Source: Centroberyx gerrardi
Taxonomy: Eukaryota > Chordata > Actinopteri > Beryciformes > Berycidae
Direction of reading: 5' to 3'
Length of the DNA stretch: 64,000 bases
Assembly (NCBI RefSeq): GCF_048128805.1
Contig: NC_136004.1
Coordinates: 17,854,185-17,918,184 of the forward strand
The notes under the pieces are model-generated. The model was not told where the DNA came from and ran no database searches. It was given only the letters and a program-made list of their open reading frames with translations. Below, one piece after another: positions 11,663 to 23,866 of the stretch. The position numbers and the translations under genes were made by a program. The stretch's first letter is position 1; every line of letters starts with the position of its first letter.

Positions 11663-14600
11663 ATGTGTGTGGGTATGGGTGAAGGTATGGGGTACTACGT
11701 GCGTGAAATGAGGGTAAGAGTAATAATTTCCAGAGCAGACTGAGGTTAGAGTGCAGCCAGGCAGCAGATCGGATCAGTGCTTTAAACTCCAGTGTCAAGC
11801 CCACAAGTGAGTTTGCCCTTATAAGGACACGGGACACTCCTTATAGCAGAGCTGAAGTGGATTACCAGCTGCCACTGAGGAAGCCTGACTGGTGCAGACT
11901 GTGAGACAGACAAGAATAAACAAACTAGGAAGAGTGAAAGGGTGAGAATATTGATAGATTATACATCACATGCTGCCTTGCTCTTCTAAAATCACTTCAT
12001 TGCCCTTAAATCACTTCACTACCTTCAGGCGAACTCCATCATCAGAGTCAGGTGAAAGTCTCTAAATCATTTCTCAACACCACAGGCAAAGAATGTATGC
12101 ATACTGTAGGTCTGCACACACGCCACACCCATCTAGAAATGGGAATATAATCAGGGTACATGACAGCCTTGAAAGGTACGAGACTCCTGCTTTCTTTGAA
12201 GAGTTTCAGCAGCCTCTGGGCTGAAAAAGAAAACAATGGAATGAACCAGATTTACGGTTCAGTTGCATCTTGCTATAGCGCGCACTGTGCATCCACTGTC
12301 CGGGGTGGAGGAAAAGAGGGAGAACCTGTGAGATAAAGAGTAGGAGGCGTGAAACAACACACAAACAGGGGACAAAAGAGAGCATTGGTGTGTGAATGTG
12401 CTCTCCTCCTCAGGCAGGGCTCATGGTGAGCAGGGCGACACGTGTGGGATAGCTTATCCCTTACTAATAACTCGGTATTAGGATGTTAGGACAGAGGCCC
12501 AGAGCAGACCTGGGAAAACAGTGTCCCCCTTTACACTCCAAGGAGCAGGCATAAAGAAAGGACACATATAGGAATGCATGTGGGTCAGAGGGGGTACGGG
12601 GCATCGACAATGTGCTACAGCGTGGTAATGACCCACTGAAGACAGATCCCGACTCACGCTACTCACCCGCATCCGAGCTCACGCTAGCACTCTGCACGGT
12701 ACTGACTCAATGGAGGCTGACAGTACAGAGTGTTGTGACATTATTGCAGCGGACTTCACATACGGATTATTGATGAGGCACACTGGCATGTGCACACATG
12801 GGGTCAATGCTCTCATCTGAACTGTGAAATATGTACTGTTCAGCACTGTGGGGGACCTCAAGCAAATTTCTGATCTTTGTGGCATGGTTACATATCTACT
12901 GTAACTGCTTACAGTCCATCAAATACAACTTTAAATTGTACAGTCCACAGCATAATACAGCTCTCTGATTCTGACCCATTTCTGCTGTTTGGCTCCACAC
13001 ATAGACTTTGTCCTGAGCCTGTTTCTCTTCAGGCCGGCAGGTCAGACCATAAAGAAAGCAAGGATCAAGGTCAGTTACTGCCTGGTCAGGACAATTGTGC
13101 CCCACATTTGGGAGCTGGCCTCACCAGAGGGTTTCATGTAGACCAACAGAGGCAGAGCATGGTCTCACTACTCTTTGAAGGTATCAATTCACTTTCTGTC
13201 ATATCAATGTTCTCCCTTCCAAAAGCAGCAAGTTCTCTGTTCACTTTTTCTTTGTTGTTCAAAGTTTCATCCATTAATGTCACCTTAACTAATTGTTAGC
13301 TTCACCAGCTTTTTCCATCATAGGCTACACAACAGAGGAAGGGAGCTGTCTACAACTTGTTAGCATAGTGGTGTCTTCACTACACACAGCAGGTGTCACA
13401 ACCAAAAGATCCAATACAGTGTGACAGAATACAGCAGGAAGGAGCCCGGATCATACAAAAAGATGATAGATGGCAGTGGATTATTCCTGCACTTCAGCTG
13501 GCCTGAAAGCAGACCAGGTCACAGAGCAGGAACACGATGAGGCTTCTCCAAATATTGGACATTGCTGCCTGGTCAGTACCGGTCAAACTGAAGCTCTGCG
13601 TGACTGGATCTTCTAATCTAATGAGGGAAGAGCCAGGAGGTGAGAGAGATGTCCCACGGGATGACACAGGGGGACTTTGGGAGGCTCCAGAGCACAAACA
13701 CTCTGTTCCACTAGACCCAGCCGTCCCAGCTCCCCACATCCACAGAAACTACAACAACAGCGCTGAGGCACACACCGCAGGACAGACAAAGCAAAACAAA
13801 ATTTAACAAATCAGCTGTATATATCTCAAGAATGCCACGGCTTTAAAAACACTAAGCTGGAGAGCAAAACATCAACATCCGCTGGACAATTTCTGGCGGA
13901 TCTCAGGAAATGGCTCTTTCCTGAGGGATTCAATAGAGGAAGGCTAAAACCACAGTCATCTGTGTCTGTTCTGACGACACCTCGCTGCTCATCTCTCCAG
14001 AAAACCAGCCTCATTTTTATGTTTTTTTCCACTGCGTAAGAATACCATCTTGTGCCCACGCTGGTGAAATGTGATATGTTTTTCAATTATGTTGTTTTTT
14101 TAATGGTTTGGTTTCAGTTTGCGTCTTGGCAGAACACCCGAACATTTTTGATCATGGCAGAGTTGCAAGCTGGTTTCTGTATGCTGCTTTCCTCCACAAA
14201 CAGGACCACACCTGGTCAGCATTCCAATAGAAAACCAAAGGCTTCTAACACTGTACCATAACCACAGTAGGGCTAATAAAGGTACAGATAGGCACTAGTG
14301 CAATGGAAAACCCCTATTTGAGCACAGCAAAAGGGTGCTCAAATGGGTTTTAATAGTGTCTTAGCTATGGTGAGAGTCACAACTTGCACTTCCCAAGAGG
14401 TGCAGTGCAAGTTGTGAATGTTGTAAAGTTGAGAAAGTGAATATCAACTAACTACATATGCTTTTTAGGAAACTTTTTAAATGATTTAAGATTCATTAGA
14501 TGATTTTGCCCATATTAAACAGTAAGAAAAATTCAATGAAGGTTACTATTTTCCTATATGGTAGCCTTAGCCCACAGTTATTATAGTGCACTCTATGTCT

Positions 14601-15321
14601 CTATGCAATACCTAATATCTCTGAACACAGAATCTCCTCTGTAATTTGGCTTATCAAGATCATGGCTGCTTGAGGTCGTACACATCTGTTAAGCATCTCT
14701 CCCGATTCCAAAACACCTGGAAAACAGTCCAAACGGCAGCTGAGAGTGTGAGTTACCAAAAGCAGCAGAAGTCAAAACTCTGAATCCCTAAAGCATGAGA
14801 TCAAACTGGGATCTCACTGCCTGTCCATCTCAGAGACGCAGGGTGGTGCAGCAGCAGGAGGAGGGGGATAAGGAGCACCTCTTCAATCCCTTTTGCAGAG
14901 TTTTCCATTTGGCGGAGTGTTGTTCTAGACAGATGGGGACCAGTCGCTTTAGCCCTGTCTGCTGGATCACTTAACAGAGAGAGAGACCAGAGCTGCTGTG
15001 ACAGCAGAATCTGTCTCATATCTGATGCTTACAAAAATTATTTCACTCCTTGGCTGACACCTCATTTGTCAAGGCAGCATATACAGTATATATTTATTCA
15101 AGTCTTCCAGGCTATACTGCATAAGCCACACAAATCATATGATTGAGGTGAGTGTTTCACACCAGGAAGCAGCTGTGGTGAGGCGTCTTCTCCGTTTTTC
15201 CAACCCTCTGGTCTCCCTCTTTAAGCCTGTAACACTGAACCATACTGTTTTTTATCAAAGGGATACACAGACGGGATAAGCAGTAGCATATCCAGTTTAC
15301 ACACTGAGACACATGCTCACG

Positions 15322-15352
<31 letters not shown>

Positions 15353-16472
15353 GTGTCCAGAGAACTGTGAGTCTCAAGAACTCTTTGCCAGGTAGTGAAA
15401 TGCACCGCAGCATTTAAATTTCTCATCAGCAGTGTATTTGTGCACTGAGCCTGACATAAGCTGCAATCGACCTGTTGGAGTGCTTCTTTTATAATAAGTA
15501 AAAAAACGGTCACATCGGTGATATTCTATATTGCATTTTATATTTGATATTTTTAAATGACAAAACAATGCCTGGTATAAATCCCTGGTATTCTCTTTAA
15601 TTATTAAATACTACAAACCTCCACATTCAAAAGCCAGCTTGTATGTTTCCAGAGATATTTTTCAACTTCATACTTCAAGTAGATTTTTGCTAAAATGCAT
15701 CTGAAATTGTGTTGCTTTCACTCAAAGTCATTGTTCAAGAACAACACACTAGTTAATGGCAATAAACCAAAAATAGACTTTGCTGTAGTTTATGTGTAGA
15801 CAATCTCAAAGTTCACTGTGTTTTTTTCTCATCCCTATGGGGCCCAAAATGGCATGCTATTAATAGGATTATTCAGTAACAGAAGTTTCCTGCTTTATCA
15901 AACAAACATGCTACTTCTTATCTCCCTGTGCTTGGCTGCGTATTTGGATATTCAGTGTTGGAGGCTGATGTCTACAAGCAGCAGCCATAAACTGGTCGCT
16001 GTGATGGACTAGGTACTGTCAACATCACAGTGTAGATAACTTGTACTGCGTCACCGTCAGCTGAGAAGAGGGAAATGTGAAACTGCCTTGAATGCCAAAT
16101 TAAGTTGTGGTTTTCACACCACATTTCGTCATTATGGCCTCCTTGACACCTTTGAAACTGAAGGAGATAATCACAGGGGAAATGCTTTATGAAAAATGTG
16201 ACGGAAGTAAATACCTCTGCGAATGATCACAGGCCCAGCAGAGTGAATCAGGTGTGCATTGTGAACTCTGTACTTGTAGTTTACAGCTTGAACGGTCTTC
16301 CTCGCTCCAGGTGAGGGAAACACTTGCAATAAAACACTCTTAACTACCACCGAGGTCAAAAGCAATAATGTTCACCAACCAGCAGAACGTTGTGCCGCAG
16401 TAAACCGAGACTCAGCAGGTGTTACTGATGGTCAGAAACACAAAAATACCTAGAATCACGTCTTCTTTTGTG

Positions 16473-16514
<42 letters not shown>

Positions 16515-19500
16515 CTATGTGTGTGTGGCGAAGGGGGGGGAGCTGTAATCGCGGGAAGATCTGTGCTGCATGCAACAGCTTGCATCCAGGACTTCTTAGA
16601 AAACATTCAAGTCAACATCTTTGTAGAAAGAGTAATGGTTTTCATGCAAATTAACAGACAGGCTCTTCACAATTCAGTTTTATCTTCATGGTGTGATCAA
16701 AATACGTTCCCTTTAAACAAGTACAAGACAACATAAACAAAGCAAAATCTGCATATACCCACAGCATCTGAAAATAAACCCAGACAGCAGTTATATAATC
16801 TGGCGTAATTTTTCCGATTTATTCCCTTCCTGATGATGTGGCTGACATTTTGGACCATGTCTCAGGGGGGTAAGGAGAACCTGGGGACTCTGCTGAGAGC
16901 CTAAAAACAAGCCCATTCTTTCTGCCCGACTGTAACCGTTGAGCCCTTGTCAACACACAAAGAGCCCAGAGAACCATAAAACTGGGGCCCAGGGGTCCCA
17001 TATATTACCAGACCTGAACCACAGAGTGAAATTGCTCTATTTTAAACATGTGTGAATGCCTCTTGTTCACCAGGGAGAAGGGACGGTCACAGGGCCAGCA
17101 AGACCACTTACAAATCATTATGCAAGAAGTCCAGCATGCAAAATCAGCCCAACAGGCGTCTAGGACAGAAATTTCTCCAAGCAGTCACATCTATTCAAAC
17201 TTGATAATTTGGACATGCTTACTAATGTGTAAGATTGTAGGAGGTAACATTTCACTCTTGCACCTGCTGGTCTATGTTGCAAACTAGGAGGGAATGTGCA
17301 GAGGCAAGAAAAAGGGAGGTGATGGTGCGGCTGACAGACGCCAAAGTCAAACCACCTTCTTATCTAATCACACAGGTGCATTCTGCCTAACAATGCCTGT
17401 GTGACTGAGGGAGGAGTCGGCTTCCCATAGTAGCTACTAAGTGAGAAAACACCTGCGGTCCCGGCTCGTCCGGCAGGTTTGACACATCGCCACACAGCAG
17501 ATCCAGCGGGTGGAATAACTGATAATCATCACACTCACAGCTGGCAATCAGCAGAAAATCTGCATTTGTATTCTGTTTTTAAGTTAAAGTGGTGGGGAGT
17601 TGGAGTGATTTGGTTGGATAGGGGTTTGCTCCACCAGACTTCAGTAGCTTTTGTCTCACTTTTGTGGCTAGAGATCATAAAACATTAAGCACCATTCATA
17701 CAGATGACCCGCCGCAAACATCCTCTCTCAGCATGTCTCCAGTCAAATAAACTGGGACACCAACTGACAACTATGTGTGTATTTAAGTAATTGCAGCCAA
17801 GAGAAAAAATGCTTTTCCTGGTTGCCATGGAGGGGAATTAATGAGCAATATAGCAGGCAGCCAGTGCTTTGAATGGAGGTGTATTCATGGGATTAGTGGC
17901 GTTGCAGAGACTGCCATATGACCTTCTGCCTGTTTAGTTCATTAAGGATAACACAGCCATGGGTTTGTGTACGTTATCCAACAGTTTTATAGCAACCACT
18001 CCACCCTTCTTTGCTACCTATTGCATATAGGCATCTCCAAATTTTACTGCAAACTTGCTCGATCACCTTTTTTACTAGTTTCCTGAGTTTCGACAATTAA
18101 CAATTCTTCGTTCACAAACTGCTACCATGTGCAGTGTTCATAATAAGGCCTGTCTTAGCGTTGTAGCTCAGCAGTTGCTAAATTTGGACACTGCAGAGTA
18201 TCAGATCTTATAGAAAAACACATAAGGCGCCATTCATCTCTCTGCCAAGCAGAACTTTAAATTCCACCGTGGCCCCATATCAACGATTCCTCTGGAGCAA
18301 TAAGCGAAAACAGAGTTTGTTTCTTTTGAAGTCGACTCCAGTATGGAAAAACACGACACTTGAGTCACCGCAAACATCATCACTGAATATGTGGGATCTT
18401 GGTGACCCTGCTTGGTGGTCACGTTTGAGAGAGGGAAGCTGTGGGGGAGACGCTCCGCTCGGCCTCCATCAGTTCAATAAATACACCGCTGAGGAGGCAG
18501 AGCATTCCACAGCTTATATGCTGACTGGGTCATGAACATCGGCGTCACATGAAGACAAACCCAGTGAATTCCACTGCCCGCATGTGCATGTGATACCGAC
18601 GTTTTATTCTGTTGCTTTAGCTCTCTTGATAACGCCTGCATGTTACAGCAAGCTCTTACAGGGTTCAGGCTGCACAGGGAGATTCATGAAAGCTCTGTTT
18701 CTCTGAATAACAATGTGGTGTGGTCTACCATCTGATGTGATTGTCGCAAAAAAAATTGTGATATGAAATATAACAGAGATAAAAGGCAGTTAATGGAAGT
18801 CCTCTGACACTGTGATAGCATACGCTCATCCACCTGTCAATCTGGGGCTCTAATCAATAAAATACAGAAAAAATACGTAGTATTAAAAAAGGAAACATAA
18901 AGCTAAAGATGTCCCTATCCTTTGCTTTCACTTGATGTCAAAGATCCCCTCTGCAAATATTTTGCGGTCACCATGTTGAGTCCTTCCTAGTAACCACTCA
19001 GTTTAATTCAAATTCTTTTGAGAGAAGAAGTATTTTTATAAACCCCATGGAATTTTTTTCTCTTGTCTGCAAAATATCTACTATTTTTCCTCGTCTTTCT
19101 GTTTTTTTTTTAGGATTTTTATTAATATCTGTATTCTTTATATAAACTCATAAACGAGGGCACAGAACTGAGCAAAGCAACCAATACTCTGGTTTGATCA
19201 TTACATTCATTATACTGAAAATATTAAGGAAAAATATTATTTTCGTGTGGTAGTCCTGTTCTCACACTATTATAATCTCACTTGTGGTAAAGGTTTGCCT
19301 TTTCAGGGATTTATGAGAAGAAGAAACTATAGCTCTTGGCCAGACAATTCCAGACTTTGGATAAAGGATGGATAGGCAATCATTAAGACATTTTAAATAG
19401 CTTAAGCCAGGTCAACAAAACATTATACTTGAACCCCGCCTAGATCCAAAATAAACAGCCTTTCCTTGTCAGGTTTACCAATCTTTAAGAAATGGAAATC

Positions 19501-21219
19501 AAAATGTTATTCTAAGATGGCCTTTTCTCAGCACACTCATTCTTGGGAAAGCAACTGGTGAGGATAATGTCTTGAGAAGTCAAGCAACAAACAAGAACTT
19601 TGGTCCAATATGACAGGCGATCAACAAGACCACTGTATACACCACTGTATTTACTTGTCCCACATCTGAAAGTTCACATCACTGTACAGCTCTGCACACC
19701 TCCAACCATGCAAGAAAAGTTGCATTATTGCCTTCAGCAGTAAAAGGTGGCATAAGAGACATAAGAGCTACATTTATAATAGCGCTAGTAATAACAAACT
19801 AGTTAATGTGGTGACGGCACTGTAATAATGTGCAATAAATCAACTACTATTTGTTTATACTAGTGAATTGATCATTTTAAGTTTTTGAGCAACACAAATT
19901 GCATGTTCATTATATCTGAGTATTGGTTATTACAGAATTAAGTAGAATGGTAAAGACGCTACTCCTCAGCTGTTTCATGTATGGGTGTGTGTATTTGCAT
20001 GAGTGATTCAGACAAGCCCAGTGTACCCATGTCTAACCCATGATGATTAATGTCTCCTTATAAATGTCTCCTGTCTGTCTGACAGGTGTCAAGACGTATG
20101 ACAGGCAGACTAATGTTTCACATTGTTTTCCTTTGCGTTCCATTTAAGAAACAATTAAAGTGACTCATTTCTCCGTCAACCAGTAAGTCTGAGAGTTTAT
20201 AGCCTATGATATGTTCACCGTGTCAATAATTTGCTGATCACACTTGTGACATAATGTCTACTCCAGTAACGGCTAAGGTGAATTATGAAAATGAGTGAAT
20301 CACCCACATGTGAAAGGACTATTACCGCCTTCCACTGTTACACTATTAGAGATGGTTGCTGTGTATCATTATGAGGGATCACATGAAAACTGAACATCCA
20401 CGTGAATCTGGAGTCAGGTGTCAGGAGTCACTTCTTCTCTCTTGTTAGGTTAACAAGTTAACAACTCATATTCTGCAGATTGAGTTCACATCAGACTTCA
20501 GTTAGAGGAATGACACTCTGAGGATGCGCTGCTGAACTCTCAATGCACAATTTGTCTTGGAATAGACACACAGAAAAACAAGAATATGTCTGCAGCCCAC
20601 CTATGTCAGGATTATTATGTACTCTCACTCCATTTTAACTGTCATGTATGAGAGATAGGTCACTCAAAATGCATAAAGCATGCCATCCTAACAGTAATTA
20701 TGTCAGTGAAGAGCTGGAAAATGTATATTCAGTAAGTAAAGTTGTGAGGCTGTAAAGGTTGTTGAATCAGCATATTTTGTCTTATTACAGTTAGATGGTA
20801 AACACAAAGCTGAGCAAACTATGACCTCCAGTCAGTGATCATCATAAGGAAAACATCTACCAATATAAACAAAAATCAATATTTAAAAAAATATATATAT
20901 ATAATAAAATATAATTAAAAAGTATGGATTTATGTTGTTTTTTCTTAAAAGAGCCTATCCTAATATAACTTACATCAGTTTGATACCACTTCCTTAAGGC
21001 TACTGTAAATGTATGCAAATAGAAGATAAGGATGGTAAACTGAGTTGAGGCGGGTTTACCCTCCACTTCATGATTACAGTGTGAAAAATAACTAAATGAC
21101 TCTCCCCCTGGTATTATAACACCACTCTGACTAACTTCACTTCAGCAGCATCCCATTCATCTACTCACCAAGGCTCGGAGAGCGGACTCATCCAGAGTTG
21201 AATAACTCTCAAGAGACAT
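2946..21219 (-). CDS. smtn: Smoothelin, 5' (N-terminal) part; gene continues off the left edge
   Basis: Smoothelin is an actin-associated cytoskeletal protein of contractile smooth muscle. Four exons are read with matching phases: 21169-21219 (starts MSLESYSTLDESALRAL, phase 0), 6483-6640 (LDGTVDLDERRLIRSAIREL..., phase 2), 4167-4245 (phase 0) and 3975-4053 (phase 1). A fifth, 2946-3025, is probable and listed separately. The encoded residues 1-122 hold two copies of the smoothelin repeat: LDERRLIRSAIRELRRRE and YEERKMIRVAIRRLRDEE. Between them are a conserved LASKRF segment and a DKEN segment. These match mammalian SMTN as I remember it, including the order of the two repeats. The start was chosen because the ATG opens directly into the conserved LDE-ALR segment. 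The serine-rich middle and the C-terminal calponin-homology domain are not in the window. Intron 1 is 14.5 kb. SMTNL1/2 are less likely because both N-terminal repeats are present. I cannot say which teleost paralogue (a or b) this is. Confidence 0.92.
3030..3070. repeat. (CA)n microsatellite next to a splice acceptor
   Basis: About 20 AC units on the plus strand. On the minus strand they are (TG)n and run almost up to the acceptor of the probable smoothelin exon 5, whose first base is at 3025. Confidence 0.97.
3530..3925. repeat. Tandemly arranged fish repeat (GCCAATCAGTGT-type units)
   Basis: A block recurs at about 3540, 3662 and 3819 (AGGCCAATCAGT, twice followed by GT-ATTTTTAA). A weaker unit at about 3735 starts with GCGTCCTC. 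The blocks are joined by related text about scanning and solubility-like motifs such as TTTTGTCAAAATCAGAC. The units are 80-150 bp and diverged. It resembles a dispersed repeat I have seen in other percomorph introns. There is no open frame of interest. Confidence 0.6.
5028..5053. repeat. (GT)n microsatellite
   Basis: About 13 GT units in the smoothelin intron. Confidence 0.95.
5214..5239. repeat. 26-base poly-G tract
   Basis: An uninterrupted run of G. Such a run can form a G-quadruplex and is also prone to length errors in sequencing. Confidence 0.95.
6424..6472. repeat. TG/CG microsatellite abutting the smoothelin exon 2 donor
   Basis: TG repeat with a few CG interruptions. On the minus strand it is (CA)n and starts about 10 bases after the exon 2 donor (gtgagactctg). 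Confidence 0.95.
11631..11660. repeat. (GT)n microsatellite
   Basis: Fifteen GT units in smoothelin intron 1. Confidence 0.97.
14311..14416. repeat. Pair of inverted repeats (hairpins)
   Basis: Two neighbouring palindromes. Near 14311-14350 an arm containing ATTTGAGCAC faces GTGCTCAAAT. At 14378-14389 CACAACTTGCAC faces a perfect 12-base complement, GTGCAAGTTGTG, at 14405-14416. It may be a small MITE remnant; no gene is near. Confidence 0.7.
15327..15352. repeat. (CA)n microsatellite
   Basis: About 13 CA units, preceded by GCACGCACAC. Confidence 0.95.
16470..16513. repeat. (TG)n microsatellite
   Basis: About 21 TG units with one CG interruption, followed by an eight-base G run at about 16534. 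Confidence 0.95.
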
Positions 21220-21667
21220 TTTAATCTCTCTTGTCAGACACAGGTGAGACGAGAAGCTCTAGGTGATCAGTCGTGATGTGGTGTGGTTCCGCCGGTCAAC
21301 GTGTAGCCTACCACCTGCACGGTTAGTAACTGTTTCTGTTGTGGGGTTTTGTTTTTTTCTTTGCCGTCTATCACAATCCTCAGAACAGTTGACGCCAGAA
21401 ACGTCTTTTGAATTAACGCAAATAAAAGAGTATCCCGCTTATGGAAAGCATATTTCGATCCTCTTTTGTCGTCTGTTGAATTAAAGTGAAAGCTGAAACA
21501 GGCCCACACAGGGAGAGGGTGCCAGCTTTTGAACAGAGAATTCCCACTGAAAGTTGTCTAAGCCCGCCCCTCTCTCTCCGGCGTCTCCCAATGCTCATTC
21601 AAAGCGCGCCGCTTGGTGGGCGGGCATAAAACGGCCGTCAGAGTATAGGGGGTGATTAATGCCACTG

Positions 21668-21692
21668 AGGAGGAGGAGGAGGAGGAGGAGAA
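21668..21692. repeat. (GAG)n trinucleotide repeat
   Basis: About eight GGA units in the smoothelin upstream region; CT-rich (TCC) on the gene's strand. Confidence 0.9.
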
Positions 21693-22790
21693 GCAGAAGC
21701 TGAAGCTCTTCATGTGGAAACCAAGCTGCTTGTTAACATCTTGGCCAACTTGAGAGGGGAAAAAAATATAAAGTACAGATTCTGTACAATCCTATCAACC
21801 TACTAAATCAGCATTTTATTTGAATGTGAGCTCAGTTGTGCTCACTAGTTGGTTGACCCTATGCTCAAAAATATTGTCTGCCTCGTGGCTGTGGAAGTTG
21901 GTCTGTTTCTAACAGATGCAGGTTTTGCTCTCATAGTAGACTACACAGCATTATTGTTCACTTTCAAGTTTAGCTAGGTTGCTTGCAGCACAATCAAGCA
22001 AGTATTGTAGTAAATTTCTCTTCACTCTATCCACATCCACAATCGCAGACACCATCCTCGGCCGAACCTGCATCATATTTATATGGGGTGACTGGACAGG
22101 CAATGTCAGAATTGTACAGATTTTCTAATCCAGAGTCCAGATAGGATCACTCTCATCTAGATACCACAAGATCAAGATTACAGAATCTTTCTTCAAATAG
22201 ACCATTTGAACAGAGAGTTGTATTTTTTTTTCTCAATTACATGTTAGGCCAAAAATACGTAAGTAGCTGACTAGTCTCATTGGCAAGAAAAATTCAAAAC
22301 AAATCTTCCCATTTCTCTGCAACACTGTTCACCTTGCAACACAAATAAATGAATAGCCTACATAAATATTTTTCACAATTTTGATGCACATATATTTATG
22401 ACATTTAACAACTTAACTATTTACATATTTTAATTTAATTTTGTCTAAATCATTCCTCCACATGACTATGAGACAGTGCTACATTGCCACAAATCAAATC
22501 CAAACTAGTGGGGATGTTGCTGAAGCTTCTCCTGCCTCTCTGTGGCATTAATCACCCCTCACACCGGCTGCACCTGAAGACAAGTTTAGACTGGTTCGTG
22601 ACATCATGAAGTGACTATTGCAAATATAGAAGAAGTGGCAAACTGAGACAAGTTTTATTACCTTTACTTCTTAGCAAGGTTTTGGCATCATGATTGGCAA
22701 ATCGAGGCGGGATATGTGTTGGAGGTATCAAACGTATAACATTGATAGAATACTCTGTCTCACTGTTTACTTTTTCAGTAAAAATATTTA

Positions 22791-22793
<3 letters not shown>

Positions 22794-22828
<35 letters not shown>

Positions 22829-22837
22829 ACATACACA
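22794..22837. repeat. (CA)n microsatellite
   Basis: About 14 CA units, then ACATACACAC units. Confidence 0.95.
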
Positions 22838-22872
22838 AGACAAAGAATCTCAAGAGAGTTAAAATCCTACAC

Positions 22873-23075
22873 CAGGGATAGGCAACTGTGTGCTATGGAG
22901 GGCCGAGAGCATCCAGGTCCAGCTCATTCCAACCAAACACTACAGGTGACTTTATTGATTAGCACTCCTTCACCCAGAGAGGAGGAACTGATCAGTGAAA
23001 TCACCTGGTAGTCTTTGGTTGGAATGAAAACCTCCACACTCTTGGCTCTCCATAGCACATGGTTGCCTATCCCTG
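22873..23075. mobile_element. 203-bp foldback element (full-length palindrome)
   Basis: The left end CAGGGATAGGCAAC is the exact reverse complement of the right end GTTGCCTATCCCTG. The match continues inward over nearly 100 bp on each side: GTGCTATGGAG faces CTCCATAGCAC, CATTCCAACCAAA faces TTTGGTTGGAATG, and CTTCACCCAGAGAGG faces its own complement at the centre. It codes for nothing. A clear target duplication was not found, so the superfamily is open. Confidence 0.85.
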
Positions 23076-23866
23076 TCCAGTTTAGCATTTCTAAAATGAA
23101 TCCTATGATACACATACATATGGACATACAATATATCTTATCAATGTACTCAGGGCTTCTATTTGGGATAGAAGTACACATCAGATAAATTTAAAAAATA
23201 TGAATTGTAGACATTGCATGAAAGCTCTAAAGACATCCATAACATCACACATATAGCATCGATATGATTGAATCAAAAAAATACAATAAAATCAGACTAT
23301 CACTCAAAGGATTAAAGACAATACAGGACAGAATAATGTTTGATTTTTTTTCTTGGTCAGCAATGCATAAATTTATCCAATATGTTCCTCAAGCCCTTTT
23401 TAGCAAAATAATCTATCAAAGTGCTTTAGGTTATATAAAGAAGCAATAACTAGAATGGGACACTGAGAAAGACCCTTAGATATACAAAGTAACGGGTGAA
23501 AACATAAGTCAGACAAATACACATGGACAAAATGCTTGCGTCTGTGTTTGATGTTATCATTAAATGGCGATAACCTGGATAGCTAAAAATCAAAATGAGA
23601 TAAAATAAAATGCATTTTAAAATAATTTGTCAGCTGGATGTTATACAGATGTTTTAAATAAATCTTGAAATTAAAGCAAAAGATGCTGATCACCAAACTA
23701 ATTCACTTGGAATAGCTAAAACTCTTCATCAAATAAACTGCATGACATCTACTACTCACACAGGCACTTATCAGATGTGTACATGTTCTGATTGCAAAAG
23801 TGAGATGAGCGAAAGAAACAGAGAAGGAGATTTGGTGAGCATCTTTTTCTCCAGATAGTTCTGCTC

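Larger units (their letters stand above)
6641..21168 (-). other. Smoothelin intron 1 (14.5 kb)
   Basis: No coding exon could be supported on either strand. It contains (TG)/(CA) runs at 7754-7770, 11631-11660, 15327-15352 and 16470-16513, and a hairpin at 14311-14416. The stretch at 17800-17960 looks unusually non-repetitive, with AATTAATGAG and a CCATATG box. Long first introns of muscle genes often carry enhancers, but nothing here proves one. Confidence 0.75.
21220..23866. other. Intergenic: smoothelin 5' flank and trafd1 3' flank
   Basis: Smoothelin (leftward) begins at 21219, so its 5' UTR and promoter lie to the right. A GC-rich block at about 21560-21640 (CCCGCCCCTC, GGTGGGCGGGC) followed by a (GAG)n run is the best promoter candidate. 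The trafd1 stop is at 23867 and its 3' UTR extends leftward. The first minus-strand AATAAA I noticed is at about 22656. A foldback element sits at 22873-23075. No other gene was seen. Confidence 0.6.

Noticed and set aside
12877-13299. 140-codon plus-strand frame in smoothelin intron 1
   Set aside because: No recognised domain, no splice-phase support, and a length expected by chance in a 14.5-kb intron.
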